A stretch of DNA of 64,000 nucleotides, from assembly GCF_000251145.1 (NCBI RefSeq), contig NZ_AIDW01000022.1:54805-118804 (forward strand). Direction: 5' to 3'. The notes beneath the pieces were generated by a model that saw only the letters and a list, made by a program, of their open reading frames with translations, searched no databases and was not told the DNA's origin. Below are positions 29,031-36,641 of this stretch, one piece after another. Source of the DNA: Sphingomonas sp. PAMC 26621. GTDB taxonomy: Bacteria > Pseudomonadota > Alphaproteobacteria > Sphingomonadales > Sphingomonadaceae. How positions within the stretch are numbered: position 1 is the first letter of the stretch; each line of letters begins with the position of its first letter. A program made the translations under genes and the position numbers.

Positions 29031-32000
29031 ATGCGACACAATCTTCTTCTTGGCGCGGCCGTAGCGGCGCTGATCCTTCCCGCGGCGGCAAGCGCTCAGG
29101 AAACCACCGCCTCGATCCGCGGCACCGTCACCGCCGCCGGCGTCCCGGTTCCGGGTGCAAGCGTCGAAATCGTCGATGTCGCCTCGGGCACGCGCTCGAC
29201 CACCACGACCGGCACTGACGGTGGCTATAACGCCAGCGGCCTGCGCGCCGGTGGTCCCTTCACGGTTTCGGTCAGCGCAGCCGGATATTCGACCGCACAG
29301 GTCACCGACGTCAACACGGTCGTCTCGCAGGCCTATGACCTGCCGATCGAGTTGGCCGCGTCATCCTCTGCTGATGGCCCCGACATCGTCGTGACGGCGT
29401 CGAGTCTGCCGCGCGCGCGCACCATTTCGCAGGGTCCCGCGACCGTCCTCAACGCTCGCCAGATCGCCAACATCGCAACCGTCAATCGCGACATCCGCGA
29501 TCTGGTGCGCCGCGATCCGTTCGCGCGCCTTGACGACACCCCCACCGGCGGCCGTGCGATCTCCTTCGCGGGCCAGAACGCGCGCTTCAACCGCTTCTCG
29601 GTCGACGGCGTCGCGATCACCGACAACTTCGGCCTCAACACCGACGGCCTCCCCAGCCGCCGTTCGCCGATCCCGCTCGATGCGATCGGCCAGTTCCAGG
29701 CCCAGGTCGCGCCCTATGATGTACGCCAAGGCAACTTCCAGGGCGGCGCGATCAACATCGTGCTCAAGAGCGGCACCAACGAGTTCCACGGCACCGGCTT
29801 CTACGCGCTGTCGGGCGACGATTTCGTCGGCAGCCGCACCAAGGACATCAAGGTCAATGTCCCGAGCTTCAAGATCGAGAATTACGGCGCCGAGCTGAGC
29901 GGCCCAATCATCAAGGACAAGCTGTTCTTCATGGTCGCCGGCGAGCGGCTGCGCGGTGGTCGTCCGATCGCGGAAGGCCCGGTCGACAACAACGTCGGCA
30001 CGGCGATCCCCGGCCTGACCCAGGCGCAGGTCGACAACATCTCGGCGATCGCGAAGAGCGTCTATAACTACGACACCGGCGGCGTTCAGCGGAATCTCGG
30101 CGACAAGGACGACCGCGTCGTCGCGAAGATCGACGCGAACATCACCGACGATCAGCGCCTGTCGTTGACCTACACCTACGCCAACGACGCGATCAACCTG
30201 CTCAACAACACCTTCACCACGCCGCCTCCCGGCCTCGGTCTGGCGTCGAACGCCTATATCCAGGGCAACCGCCTGCACACCGGCGTTGCGCAGTTGAACT
30301 CGACCTGGTCGGACAGCTTCTCGACCGAAATTCGCGCATTCTACAAGAACTACACGCGCATCCAGGATCCGCTGCTCGGCCGCGGCTTCGCGCAATTCCG
30401 CGTCTGCACCAACCCGACCAGCACGCAGGCCGGCAACAACCTGACCGCGTGCGACGGCAACGCGCCCGTCGTCTCGTTCGGCCCGGACAACTCGCGCCAG
30501 ACCAACGCGCTGCACACCGAGACGTGGGGCGGCCTCGTGCAGACCCGCCTGACGCTCAACAACCACGACCTGCGCCTGTACGGCGAATTCCAGGACGTGT
30601 CGGTGTTCAACTCGTTCGTGCAGAACAGCGCGGGCAACTATTATTTCGACTCGATCGCGGACTTCACCAACCGTCAGGCCAACACCCTGACCTACGCCAA
30701 CGCGATCCCCTCGCTGGTGCCGGACGATGCCGCCGCCAAGTTCCGCTACCAGAGCCTCAACTTCGGCATCATGGACGCGTGGAAGATCACCGACACGTTC
30801 AACCTGAACTACGGCATGCGCTACGATCTGTACGCGATGCACAGCAACCCGGCGCTCAACGCGGCCTATGTCACGCGCTACGCAAACGGCGCGATCGTCA
30901 ACGGCGAACTCAAGACGATCGGTGCGAACACCACCAACATCTCGGGCTTCGGTCTCTTCCAGCCGCGCGTCGGCTTCGACTGGAAGCCGTTCACGCGCCT
31001 CAGCATCCGTGGCGGTGGCGGCATCTTCGGCGGCGGCACCCCCGACGTCTATGTGTCGAACAGCTTCTCGAACACGGGCGTCCTGACCAACTCGATCTCG
31101 GTCAACCGCAGCGCGACGGGGATCGGCTGCACCACGCTGACCACGGCGGCACAGTGCCAGGCCGCGCTCAACGGCGTGACCGGAACGAGCATCCCGGGCG
31201 CGGTCAACACCTACCTCAGCGGCACGACCGCGGCACCTGCTTCGACCACCAACGCGCTGGATCCGAACTTCAAGATCCCGTCGCAGTGGCGCGCAACGCT
31301 GAGCACGGAATACACCGCCAACCTCGGGCCGCTCGGCGACAACTGGATCTTCGGTGCGGACTTCCTGTACTCGAAGGTTCGCAACCAGGTGTACTTCACC
31401 GACATCCGCTCGCAGCCGATCGCCGGTTCGCTGACCCCGGATGGCCGCCAGCGCTACCGCAACATCATCGATGGCGCGGCGAGCACCAACACCAACACCG
31501 ACATCCTGCTGACCAACACGACCAAGGGCCGTTCGTACATCGCGGTTGCGCGCCTCGACAAGACGTTCGACTTCGGGCTGAACATCAACGGCAGCTTCAC
31601 CTATCAGGACGTCAAGGACGCCGCCCCGGCAACCTCGTCGACCGCAGGATCGAACTACAGCAACGGCGCGTTCTTCGATCCGAACAACGTCCAATATGGT
31701 ATCTCGAACGATCAGGTTAAGTACTTCTTCAAGTACAGCCTGACATACGATCATGCTTTCTTCCGCGACTATAAGACGACCTTCGCACTGTTCGGGGAAT
31801 CGCGCATCGGCCATCCGTTCAGCTACACGTTCCAGGACTTCGGCGGCACGCGCTCGGCGGTGTTCGGGACGACGGGTGTCAGTTCGGGTTCGGGCACGGG
31901 CGGCAACCGCTACCTGATGTATGTGCCGACGCTGACCGACACGCGCGTGTCCTACGTCGATGCCGCAACCCGCAATGCGGTCAACGCGTTCATCGATGCA

Positions 32001-32411
32001 TCAGGTCTGGGCAAGTATCGGGGCCAGGTCGCACCACGCAACGCCTTCCACTCCAAGTGGTTCACGCGTCTCGACCTTCACCTGGCGCAGGAACTGCCGA
32101 CCTATGTCGGCAAGTCGCGCGTCACGGTGTTCGCTGACATCGAGAACGTCACCAACCTGATCAACAAGAACTGGGGCCAGACCCGGGAATATGTGTTCCC
32201 GTACAACGCCGCCGTGGTTCGCGTGCAGTGCCTGACCACCGCCGGCAATGCCGACGGCGCCGGGACCGTCGCGACGAGCGCCGCCCAGAATTGCGCGCAG
32301 TATCGTTACTCGCCGGCCGGTGGCGCTACGTCGTTCACCCCGCCGACCGACCAGGTTTACGTCAACCAGTCGCTTTACTCGATCCGCATCGGCGCTCGCT
32401 TCAGCTTCTAA
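29031..32411 (+). CDS. Oar-like TonB-dependent receptor with N-terminal regulatory domain
   Basis: This 1126-residue outer-membrane receptor has a signal peptide (ALILPAAASAQET) and a carboxypeptidase-regulatory-like beta-sandwich (about residues 25-110). A plug domain follows with GGRAISFAGQNARFNRFSVD and GGAINIVLKSGTNEFHG, then a long beta-barrel ending in YSIRIGARFSF. Its form matches the Oar/CarbopepD_reg group of TonB receptors, which handle bulky substrates such as peptides or glycans. The start follows TAGGGGGA. A strong terminator and a dispersed palindrome come after the stop codon. Confidence 0.94.
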   Translation: MRHNLLLGAAVAALILPAAASAQETTASIRGTVTAAGVPVPGASVEIVDVASGTRSTTTTGTDGGYNASGLRAGGPFTVSVSAAGYSTAQVTDVNTVVSQAYDLPIELAASSSADGPDIVVTASSLPRARTISQGPATVLNARQIANIATVNRDIRDLVRRDPFARLDDTPTGGRAISFAGQNARFNRFSVDGVAITDNFGLNTDGLPSRRSPIPLDAIGQFQAQVAPYDVRQGNFQGGAINIVLKSGTNEFHGTGFYALSGDDFVGSRTKDIKVNVPSFKIENYGAELSGPIIKDKLFFMVAGERLRGGRPIAEGPVDNNVGTAIPGLTQAQVDNISAIAKSVYNYDTGGVQRNLGDKDDRVVAKIDANITDDQRLSLTYTYANDAINLLNNTFTTPPPGLGLASNAYIQGNRLHTGVAQLNSTWSDSFSTEIRAFYKNYTRIQDPLLGRGFAQFRVCTNPTSTQAGNNLTACDGNAPVVSFGPDNSRQTNALHTETWGGLVQTRLTLNNHDLRLYGEFQDVSVFNSFVQNSAGNYYFDSIADFTNRQANTLTYANAIPSLVPDDAAAKFRYQSLNFGIMDAWKITDTFNLNYGMRYDLYAMHSNPALNAAYVTRYANGAIVNGELKTIGANTTNISGFGLFQPRVGFDWKPFTRLSIRGGGGIFGGGTPDVYVSNSFSNTGVLTNSISVNRSATGIGCTTLTTAAQCQAALNGVTGTSIPGAVNTYLSGTTAAPASTTNALDPNFKIPSQWRATLSTEYTANLGPLGDNWIFGADFLYSKVRNQVYFTDIRSQPIAGSLTPDGRQRYRNIIDGAASTNTNTDILLTNTTKGRSYIAVARLDKTFDFGLNINGSFTYQDVKDAAPATSSTAGSNYSNGAFFDPNNVQYGISNDQVKYFFKYSLTYDHAFFRDYKTTFALFGESRIGHPFSYTFQDFGGTRSAVFGTTGVSSGSGTGGNRYLMYVPTLTDTRVSYVDAATRNAVNAFIDASGLGKYRGQVAPRNAFHSKWFTRLDLHLAQELPTYVGKSRVTVFADIENVTNLINKNWGQTREYVFPYNAAVVRVQCLTTAGNADGAGTVATSAAQNCAQYRYSPAGGATSFTPPTDQVYVNQSLYSIRIGARFSF

Positions 32412-32440
32412 AGCGCGCTCCGAAGCTTCCTGGATCAACT

Positions 32441-32475
32441 GGCCGCCGTTCCTTCGGGAACGGCGGCCTTTTCTT
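32441..32475 (+). terminator. Intrinsic terminator of the Oar-like receptor gene
   Basis: A perfect 12-bp stem (32441-32452 with 32457-32468) closes a TTCG tetraloop and is followed by TTTTCTTT. Classic rho-independent form. Confidence 0.88.
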
Positions 32476-32519
32476 TCATGCCGAGCTCCGGCGTCATACG
32501 GACAGGGACACGACCACAC

Positions 32520-32592
32520 CCCGTTCGTTTCGAGCGAAGTCGAGAAACCGGGCACAGCGCAGGTTTCTCGACTTCGCTCGAAACGAACGGGG
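32520..32592. repeat. Dispersed long palindrome, copy 2 (perfect arms)
   Basis: The 30-base arms at 32520-32549 and 32562-32591 are exact reverse complements around the loop GGGCACAGCGCA. The same element, slightly decayed, lies at 3012-3085. It sits between a receptor terminator and the tail of the HD-domain gene. Confidence 0.85.
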
Positions 32593-32619
32593 TCCGGTTC
32601 CGTCAAGCGTTCGTCAGGC

Positions 32620-33219
32620 CTAAAACGCCCCCGCCTCAGCCGCCGCCTTCGCATAGATCGAATTGATCGGCCGCGAGAACACCCGCCCCACCATCGGCTC
32701 GAAGAACGACAGCGGCGCGCTTTCGAACGCGGGGTCGAACGCCGCTTGGTCGTATTTCTCGCAGAATTCCGCGCACGCCTCGAAATGCGGATGCCCGCGA
32801 TACGCCTCACGCAAGTCGCGATCCGCGCCGATGTAGTGGAAGAAATAATAGCCTTGGAACACGCCGTGAGTATTGGCGATCCAGTGCAGTTCCTCCGAGA
32901 CGAACGGGCGCAGCATCGCGGCGGCGATCTCGGGGTGGTTATACGTCCCCAGCGTGTCGCCGATGTCGTGGAGCAGCGCCATCACGACATACGCCTCGTC
33001 GCGCCCGTCCAGATGCGCGCGCGTCGCGGTCTGGAGCGAATGTTGCAGCCGGTCGACCGGAAACCCGCCGTAGTCGCCATCGAGCAGCTTGAGATGCGTC
33101 AGCACGCGTCCCGGCAAGGTCTTGGCGAAATCGCCGAAATGCGACCCGATGATCCGCCAGTCGGCCTGGGTGCCGTGCTCCATCGCGGTGAACTGCGCGC
33201 GCTCGGGCATGTCGTTCAT
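32620..33219 (-). CDS. HD-domain metal-dependent oxygenase/hydrolase, PhnZ-like
   Basis: A 199-residue HD-superfamily protein has an early metal ligand H60 in DRLQHSLQTA and the HD pair H84-D85 in ALLHDIGDTLG. Further histidines follow in YNHPEIAAAM and NTHGVFQGYYFFHY. The compact size and H...HD...H...D layout resemble PhnZ-type mixed-valent di-iron oxygenases and myo-inositol oxygenase relatives more than nucleotide phosphohydrolases, but I cannot exclude the latter. The ATG at 33219 follows AAGGA by 7 bases. Divergent from the LytS-type kinase gene. Confidence 0.75.
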   Translation of the reverse strand: MNDMPERAQFTAMEHGTQADWRIIGSHFGDFAKTLPGRVLTHLKLLDGDYGGFPVDRLQHSLQTATRAHLDGRDEAYVVMALLHDIGDTLGTYNHPEIAAAMLRPFVSEELHWIANTHGVFQGYYFFHYIGADRDLREAYRGHPHFEACAEFCEKYDQAAFDPAFESAPLSFFEPMVGRVFSRPINSIYAKAAAEAGAF

Positions 33220-33320
33220 GGCTATCCTTTCCAAGGGTACGGGCCGCATCTGCCGCGCGGCATCGTGCCCTGATCATAGCGCGCTTTGCGCTTCCCGCCA
33301 GCCGGGCTAGAACGCGCGCC

Positions 33321-34445
33321 ATGCCGCTGACCACAAAGCCCACCGTATTCTCGCGGCCGTTCTTCGAGGACAAGAGCCGAGCCTTCTGGACGCTGCAGGC
33401 GGCCGGCTGGACCGGCTATCTCATCCTGCGCGGCGTCTCGAGCGTCTCCAACGCCAGCGAAGTCTCGGTCATCATCCCGGTCGTGATCGAATCGATCGTC
33501 GGCTACAGCATCACGCTGTTGCTCTCGACGCTGTACCAGATGTACCGCCGCCAGCCGCGACTCGCGATGGCGCTGCTGACGATCGCGACGCTCGCGGTCG
33601 CCACGCTGCTCTACGCGGTGCTCGACGCGTTTTCGTTCTCGTTCATCAAGTCCTCGACCCCGGGGCTGACGGTCAGCCTCGTGCTGGGGACGATCTTCCT
33701 CAACTTCACCGTGCTCGCGGGGTGGACCGCGCTGTATTTCGGGATCAATTTCTACCTGATCGTCGAGGAACAGATCGACCAGCTCGCCACGCTCGAGAAC
33801 ACCGCCTCGTCGGCGCAGCTCGCGATGCTGCGCTATCAGCTCAACCCGCATTTCCTGTTCAACACGCTCAACTCGATCTCGACGCTGGTGCTGCTCAAGG
33901 AAACCGAGCGCGCGAATGCAATGCTCGGACGGCTGTCCGCCTTCCTGCGCTACACGCTCGCCAACGAGCCGACCGCGCATGTCACGGTGCAGCAGGAATT
34001 CGAGACGCTGAAACTGTATCTCGAGATCGAGAAGATGCGCTTCGAGGAACGGCTGCGCCCGCATTTCGAGGTCGATCCACGCGCCGCGCGCGCGCGGCTG
34101 CCCTCGTTGCTGCTCCAGCCGCTGGTCGAAAACGCGATCAAGTACGCGGTGACCCCCCAGGAAGATGGCGCGGATATCAGCGTCAGCGCGCGGCTCAACG
34201 GGGATCGGGTGCAGATCGTCGTATCCGACACCGGTCCCGGGTTGAACGAAGCCAAGGCTCGGACAAGCGTTTCCGCGAGCCAACCCCTTTCCACCGGGGT
34301 CGGGCTTGCCAATATCAGGGAGAGACTGGCCCAAGCGTTCGGGCCGGACCACAAGTTCGAGACACGATCGATCCCGGGGGGCGGATTCGGGGTCGAGATT
34401 GAAATCCCGTTCCAGCTCGAGGAACCGAAGAAAGAGGCCGCATGA
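33321..34445 (+). CDS. LytS/YehU-type sensor histidine kinase
   Basis: The 374-residue membrane kinase of the His_kinase (PF06580) family has four hydrophobic segments (about residues 18-150). These are followed by the phosphoacceptor region LRYQLNPHFLFNTLNSISTL and a HATPase_c domain with LQPLVENAIKYAV and DTGPGLNEA, then GVGLANIRERL. It phosphorylates the LytTR regulator encoded immediately downstream; the genes overlap by 4 bases (ATGA). The signal is unknown; relatives sense membrane state or metabolites. Confidence 0.94.
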   Translation: MPLTTKPTVFSRPFFEDKSRAFWTLQAAGWTGYLILRGVSSVSNASEVSVIIPVVIESIVGYSITLLLSTLYQMYRRQPRLAMALLTIATLAVATLLYAVLDAFSFSFIKSSTPGLTVSLVLGTIFLNFTVLAGWTALYFGINFYLIVEEQIDQLATLENTASSAQLAMLRYQLNPHFLFNTLNSISTLVLLKETERANAMLGRLSAFLRYTLANEPTAHVTVQQEFETLKLYLEIEKMRFEERLRPHFEVDPRAARARLPSLLLQPLVENAIKYAVTPQEDGADISVSARLNGDRVQIVVSDTGPGLNEAKARTSVSASQPLSTGVGLANIRERLAQAFGPDHKFETRSIPGGGFGVEIEIPFQLEEPKKEAA

Positions 34446-35242
34446 CGATCCGAACCATCCTCGTCGACGACGAGAAACTCGCCACCCAGGGGCTTCAGCT
34501 CCGGCTGGCGGCGCATGAAGACATCGAGATCATCGACACCTGCCAGAACGGCCGCGAGGCGATCCGCAGCATCAAGACGCACAAGCCCGACCTGGTCTTC
34601 CTCGACATCCAGATGCCGGGGTTCGACGGCTTCTCGGTCGTCCAGGGGCTGATGGAGGTCGAGCCCCCGCTGTTCGTCTTCGTCACCGCTTATTCCGACC
34701 ACGCGCTCAAGGCGTTCGAAACCGATGCGGTGGATTATCTGATGAAGCCGGTCGAGGAGAGCCGCCTCGCCGACACGCTCGACCGTGTTCGCCAGCGCCT
34801 GTCCGAGAAGCGCGGCGCGACCGAGGTCGACCGGCTCAAGGAAGTGATCGCCGAGATCGCACCCGATTCAGTCGAGAATCTCACCGACGGTGGCGAGCAG
34901 GTCTCGTCCAACCGGTTCGAGAAGCTCATCAACATCAAGGACCGCGGGCAGATCTTCCGCGTCGACGTCGACACGATCGAGCGGATCGACGCCGCGGGCG
35001 ATTACATGTGCATCTACACCGGCGACAACACGCTGATCCTGCGCGAGACGATGAAGGATCTGGAAAAGCGCCTCGATCCGCGCCGGTTCCAGCGGGTGCA
35101 TCGCTCGACCATCGTCAACCTCGACCTGGTCAAGGAAGTGAAGCCGCATACCAATGGCGAATGCTTCCTGGTGCTCCAGTCGAACGCCCAGGTGAAGGTG
35201 TCGCGCTCGTATCGCGACGTGGTCGCGCGCTTCGTGCACTAA
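34442..35242 (+). CDS. LytTR-family response regulator
   Basis: The 266-residue regulator has a receiver (VDDEK, D55 in FLDIQMPGFDG, K98 in LMKPVEES) and a C-terminal LytTR DNA-binding domain (about residues 155-262; GDYMCIYTGDNTLILRETMK, RVHRSTIVNLDLV, VSRSYRD). LytTR regulators bind direct repeats upstream of their targets. It overlaps the kinase gene by 4 bases, so the pair is translationally coupled. Confidence 0.95.
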   Translation: MTIRTILVDDEKLATQGLQLRLAAHEDIEIIDTCQNGREAIRSIKTHKPDLVFLDIQMPGFDGFSVVQGLMEVEPPLFVFVTAYSDHALKAFETDAVDYLMKPVEESRLADTLDRVRQRLSEKRGATEVDRLKEVIAEIAPDSVENLTDGGEQVSSNRFEKLINIKDRGQIFRVDVDTIERIDAAGDYMCIYTGDNTLILRETMKDLEKRLDPRRFQRVHRSTIVNLDLVKEVKPHTNGECFLVLQSNAQVKVSRSYRDVVARFVH

Positions 35243-35251
35243 CTGAATGCT

Positions 35252-35350
35252 CCCCTCCCCTTCAGGGGAGGGGCTGGGGGTGGGGCTGTGTCTCACAGAG
35301 CGCAGCGCTCGGGACTTCCCCACCCCAACCCCTCCCCTGAAGGGGAGGGG
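35252..35350. repeat. Nested GC-rich palindromic element
   Basis: The outer arms 35252-35285 and 35318-35350 are near-perfect inverted repeats. Each arm itself contains a 9-bp stem (CCCCTCCCC-TTCA-GGGGAGGGG). Between them are two more small hairpins, 35286-35298 (CTGTG/CACAG) and 35298-35310 (GAGCG/CGCTC). It sits between the convergent LytTR and DUF3297 genes and may double as a bidirectional terminator. Confidence 0.8.
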
Positions 35351-35366
35351 CTTGAGAAGAAGAAAC

Positions 35367-35654
35367 TCAGGCCTCTGCGCCCTCGCCAGCCTCGGCTGGC
35401 CGCTCGAACCACGCCTCGACCTCGCCCGACAGCTTCAAAGTGAGCGGCTGCCCATGCCGGTCGACCTTCTTGCCGAGCGCGACGCGGATCCAGCCTTCCG
35501 AGCGGCAATATTCCTCGACGTCGGTGCGCTCGGCACCCTTGAAGCGGATGCCGATCCCGCGCGACAGCTTGTCCTCGTCGAAGAACGGGCTGCGTGGGTT
35601 GGAGGAGAGGCGGTCGGGGGGGAGATCGGTGTCGGTCATGATGGTCGCGCTCAT
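35367..35654 (-). CDS. DUF3297 family protein
   Basis: A 95-residue acidic protein contains LPPDRLSSNPRSPFFDEDKL, GIGIRFKGAERTDVEEYC and VDRHGQPLTLKLSGEVEAWF, which are the hallmarks of DUF3297, a small family widespread in alpha- and gammaproteobacteria. No biochemical function is established. There is no signal peptide, so it is cytosolic. Confidence 0.88.
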   Translation of the reverse strand: MSATIMTDTDLPPDRLSSNPRSPFFDEDKLSRGIGIRFKGAERTDVEEYCRSEGWIRVALGKKVDRHGQPLTLKLSGEVEAWFERPAEAGEGAEA

Positions 35655-35684
35655 GACGCAAAACGCAGCAATAGGCCAGACACG

Positions 35685-35713
35685 AAAACGGCGCGGACAT
35701 AAGCCCGCGCCGT
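35685..35713 (-). terminator. Terminator of the Gly/Tyr-rich protein gene
   Basis: A 9-bp stem (35688-35696 with 35705-35713) is followed on the minus strand by TTTTCG. It lies 40 bases past the stop codon of the gene at 35754-36185. Confidence 0.65.
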
Positions 35714-35738
35714 CTTTCAGCCCCCGTCTTTCAGCCCC
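35711..35738. repeat. 14-base tandem duplication
   Basis: The unit CGTCTTTCAGCCCC occurs twice head to tail, beside the terminator hairpin. It is probably a slippage duplication. Confidence 0.7.
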
Positions 35739-35753
35739 CGCGCCCGTCAGCGA

Positions 35754-36185
35754 TCAATCGCAGACGCGGACCCGGACGTAATCGTCGTAATAGCGGTCGT
35801 AGCGCCGCTCGACCCAGCACCGGCCCCAGTCGCGCTGCGAACGATAGGCATAATAGCCATCGTTCGGATAATAGCCGTGGCTGCGATAATAGCCGTCGTC
35901 GTAATAGGGCTGATACCCGCGCTGGCGGTAATAATCGTCGCGGTAGCGGTCGTTGCGGTTCGACGTCAGCGCCGCACCGATCGCAAGGCCCGCGATCCCG
36001 GCGACGACGGCAGTCCCGGCACCGTTGTTATACCCGCGATACCCACCGCGATAGCCACCGTAACCACCATAGCCGCCGTGCCAGCCACCGCCACGCCAGC
36101 GCTGCGCGTCGGCGGGTGCCGCCGCGGTCAATGCGGTCGCGGCGAGCGCGAGGCCGAGACCGGCTTTCTTCAAAAAGCTGTTCAT
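35754..36185 (-). CDS. Secreted Gly/Tyr/Arg-rich protein
   Basis: The 143-residue protein has a signal peptide (AGLGLALAATALTAAAPADA). A glycine-rich repeat block follows (WHGGYGGYGGYRGGYRGY), then a short hydrophobic GTAVVAGIAGLAIGAALT, a Tyr/Asp/Arg-rich stretch with repeated DGYYRSHGYYPNDGYYAY, and a final pair of cysteines in RCWVERRY and VRVCD. The composition suggests a surface or periplasmic structural protein, possibly using the hydrophobic glycine segment as a membrane or oligomer contact. The ATG at 36185 follows GAGGAGA. No enzyme motif. Confidence 0.8.
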   Translation of the reverse strand: MNSFLKKAGLGLALAATALTAAAPADAQRWRGGGWHGGYGGYGGYRGGYRGYNNGAGTAVVAGIAGLAIGAALTSNRNDRYRDDYYRQRGYQPYYDDGYYRSHGYYPNDGYYAYRSQRDWGRCWVERRYDRYYDDYVRVRVCD

Positions 36186-36398
36186 GTCCAATCTCCTCAA
36201 TCCAGCAGGCCCTCAGTCCGCAACCAAACGCATGGGGGGCTAGCGTGTTGCAACAGGTGCCGGAGTCGGCCTTAACCAACGCGGAATACACCGTTTAGCG
36301 GGCGTTCACTTTAGGGGGCACCGCGCATGCGAGACAATTGGTCCACTGTGCGCTCCCGGAAGTTTCCGCTACAGTGTTATGTGAAACGGAGTCGCCGG

Positions 36399-36590
36399 AT
36401 GTTCGTAGATTTCCAGAATGGCTGGCCGCCGCCCGAACCGTGGGAACCCAAGCCCGCGCCGCCGCGCATGTCCAAGCGCGCCGAAACGCTCACCACGTGG
36501 ATCATCGGTTTCAACCTAGTGATGCTGCTCGTCGGTCCGCTCGCGGGGGCGACGCTGTTCGATGCGGTGATGGTGCTGTTCCACCGCTGA
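36399..36590 (+). CDS. Small single-TM membrane protein
   Basis: A 63-residue protein has a proline-rich N-terminus (NGWPPPEPWEPKPAPPRMSK) and one C-terminal membrane helix (WIIGFNLVMLLVGPLAGATL). The ATG at 36399 follows GGAG by 8 bases, better than an upstream in-frame start at 36327. Function unknown. Confidence 0.65.
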   Translation: MFVDFQNGWPPPEPWEPKPAPPRMSKRAETLTTWIIGFNLVMLLVGPLAGATLFDAVMVLFHR

Positions 36591-36601
36591 ACATCGCAAC
36601 G

Positions 36602-36623
36602 CCCCCGGCGCGACCGCCGGGGG
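36602..36623. terminator. Hairpin between convergent small-protein and receptor genes
   Basis: A perfect 9-bp GC stem (36602-36610 with 36615-36623) closes a CGAC loop, between the stop codons of two convergent genes. There is no T-run on either side. Confidence 0.5.
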
Positions 36624-36641
36624 AACGAAACGATCTCGAGA

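Noticed and set aside
29361..31814. 817-codon minus-strand frame opposite the Oar-like receptor
   Set aside because: Low-complexity Arg/Val/Asp composition and complete overlap with a clear receptor gene.
35252..35350. Possible CRISPR-like repeat array
   Set aside because: The repeats are inverted and contiguous, with no spacers of regular length and no cas genes.
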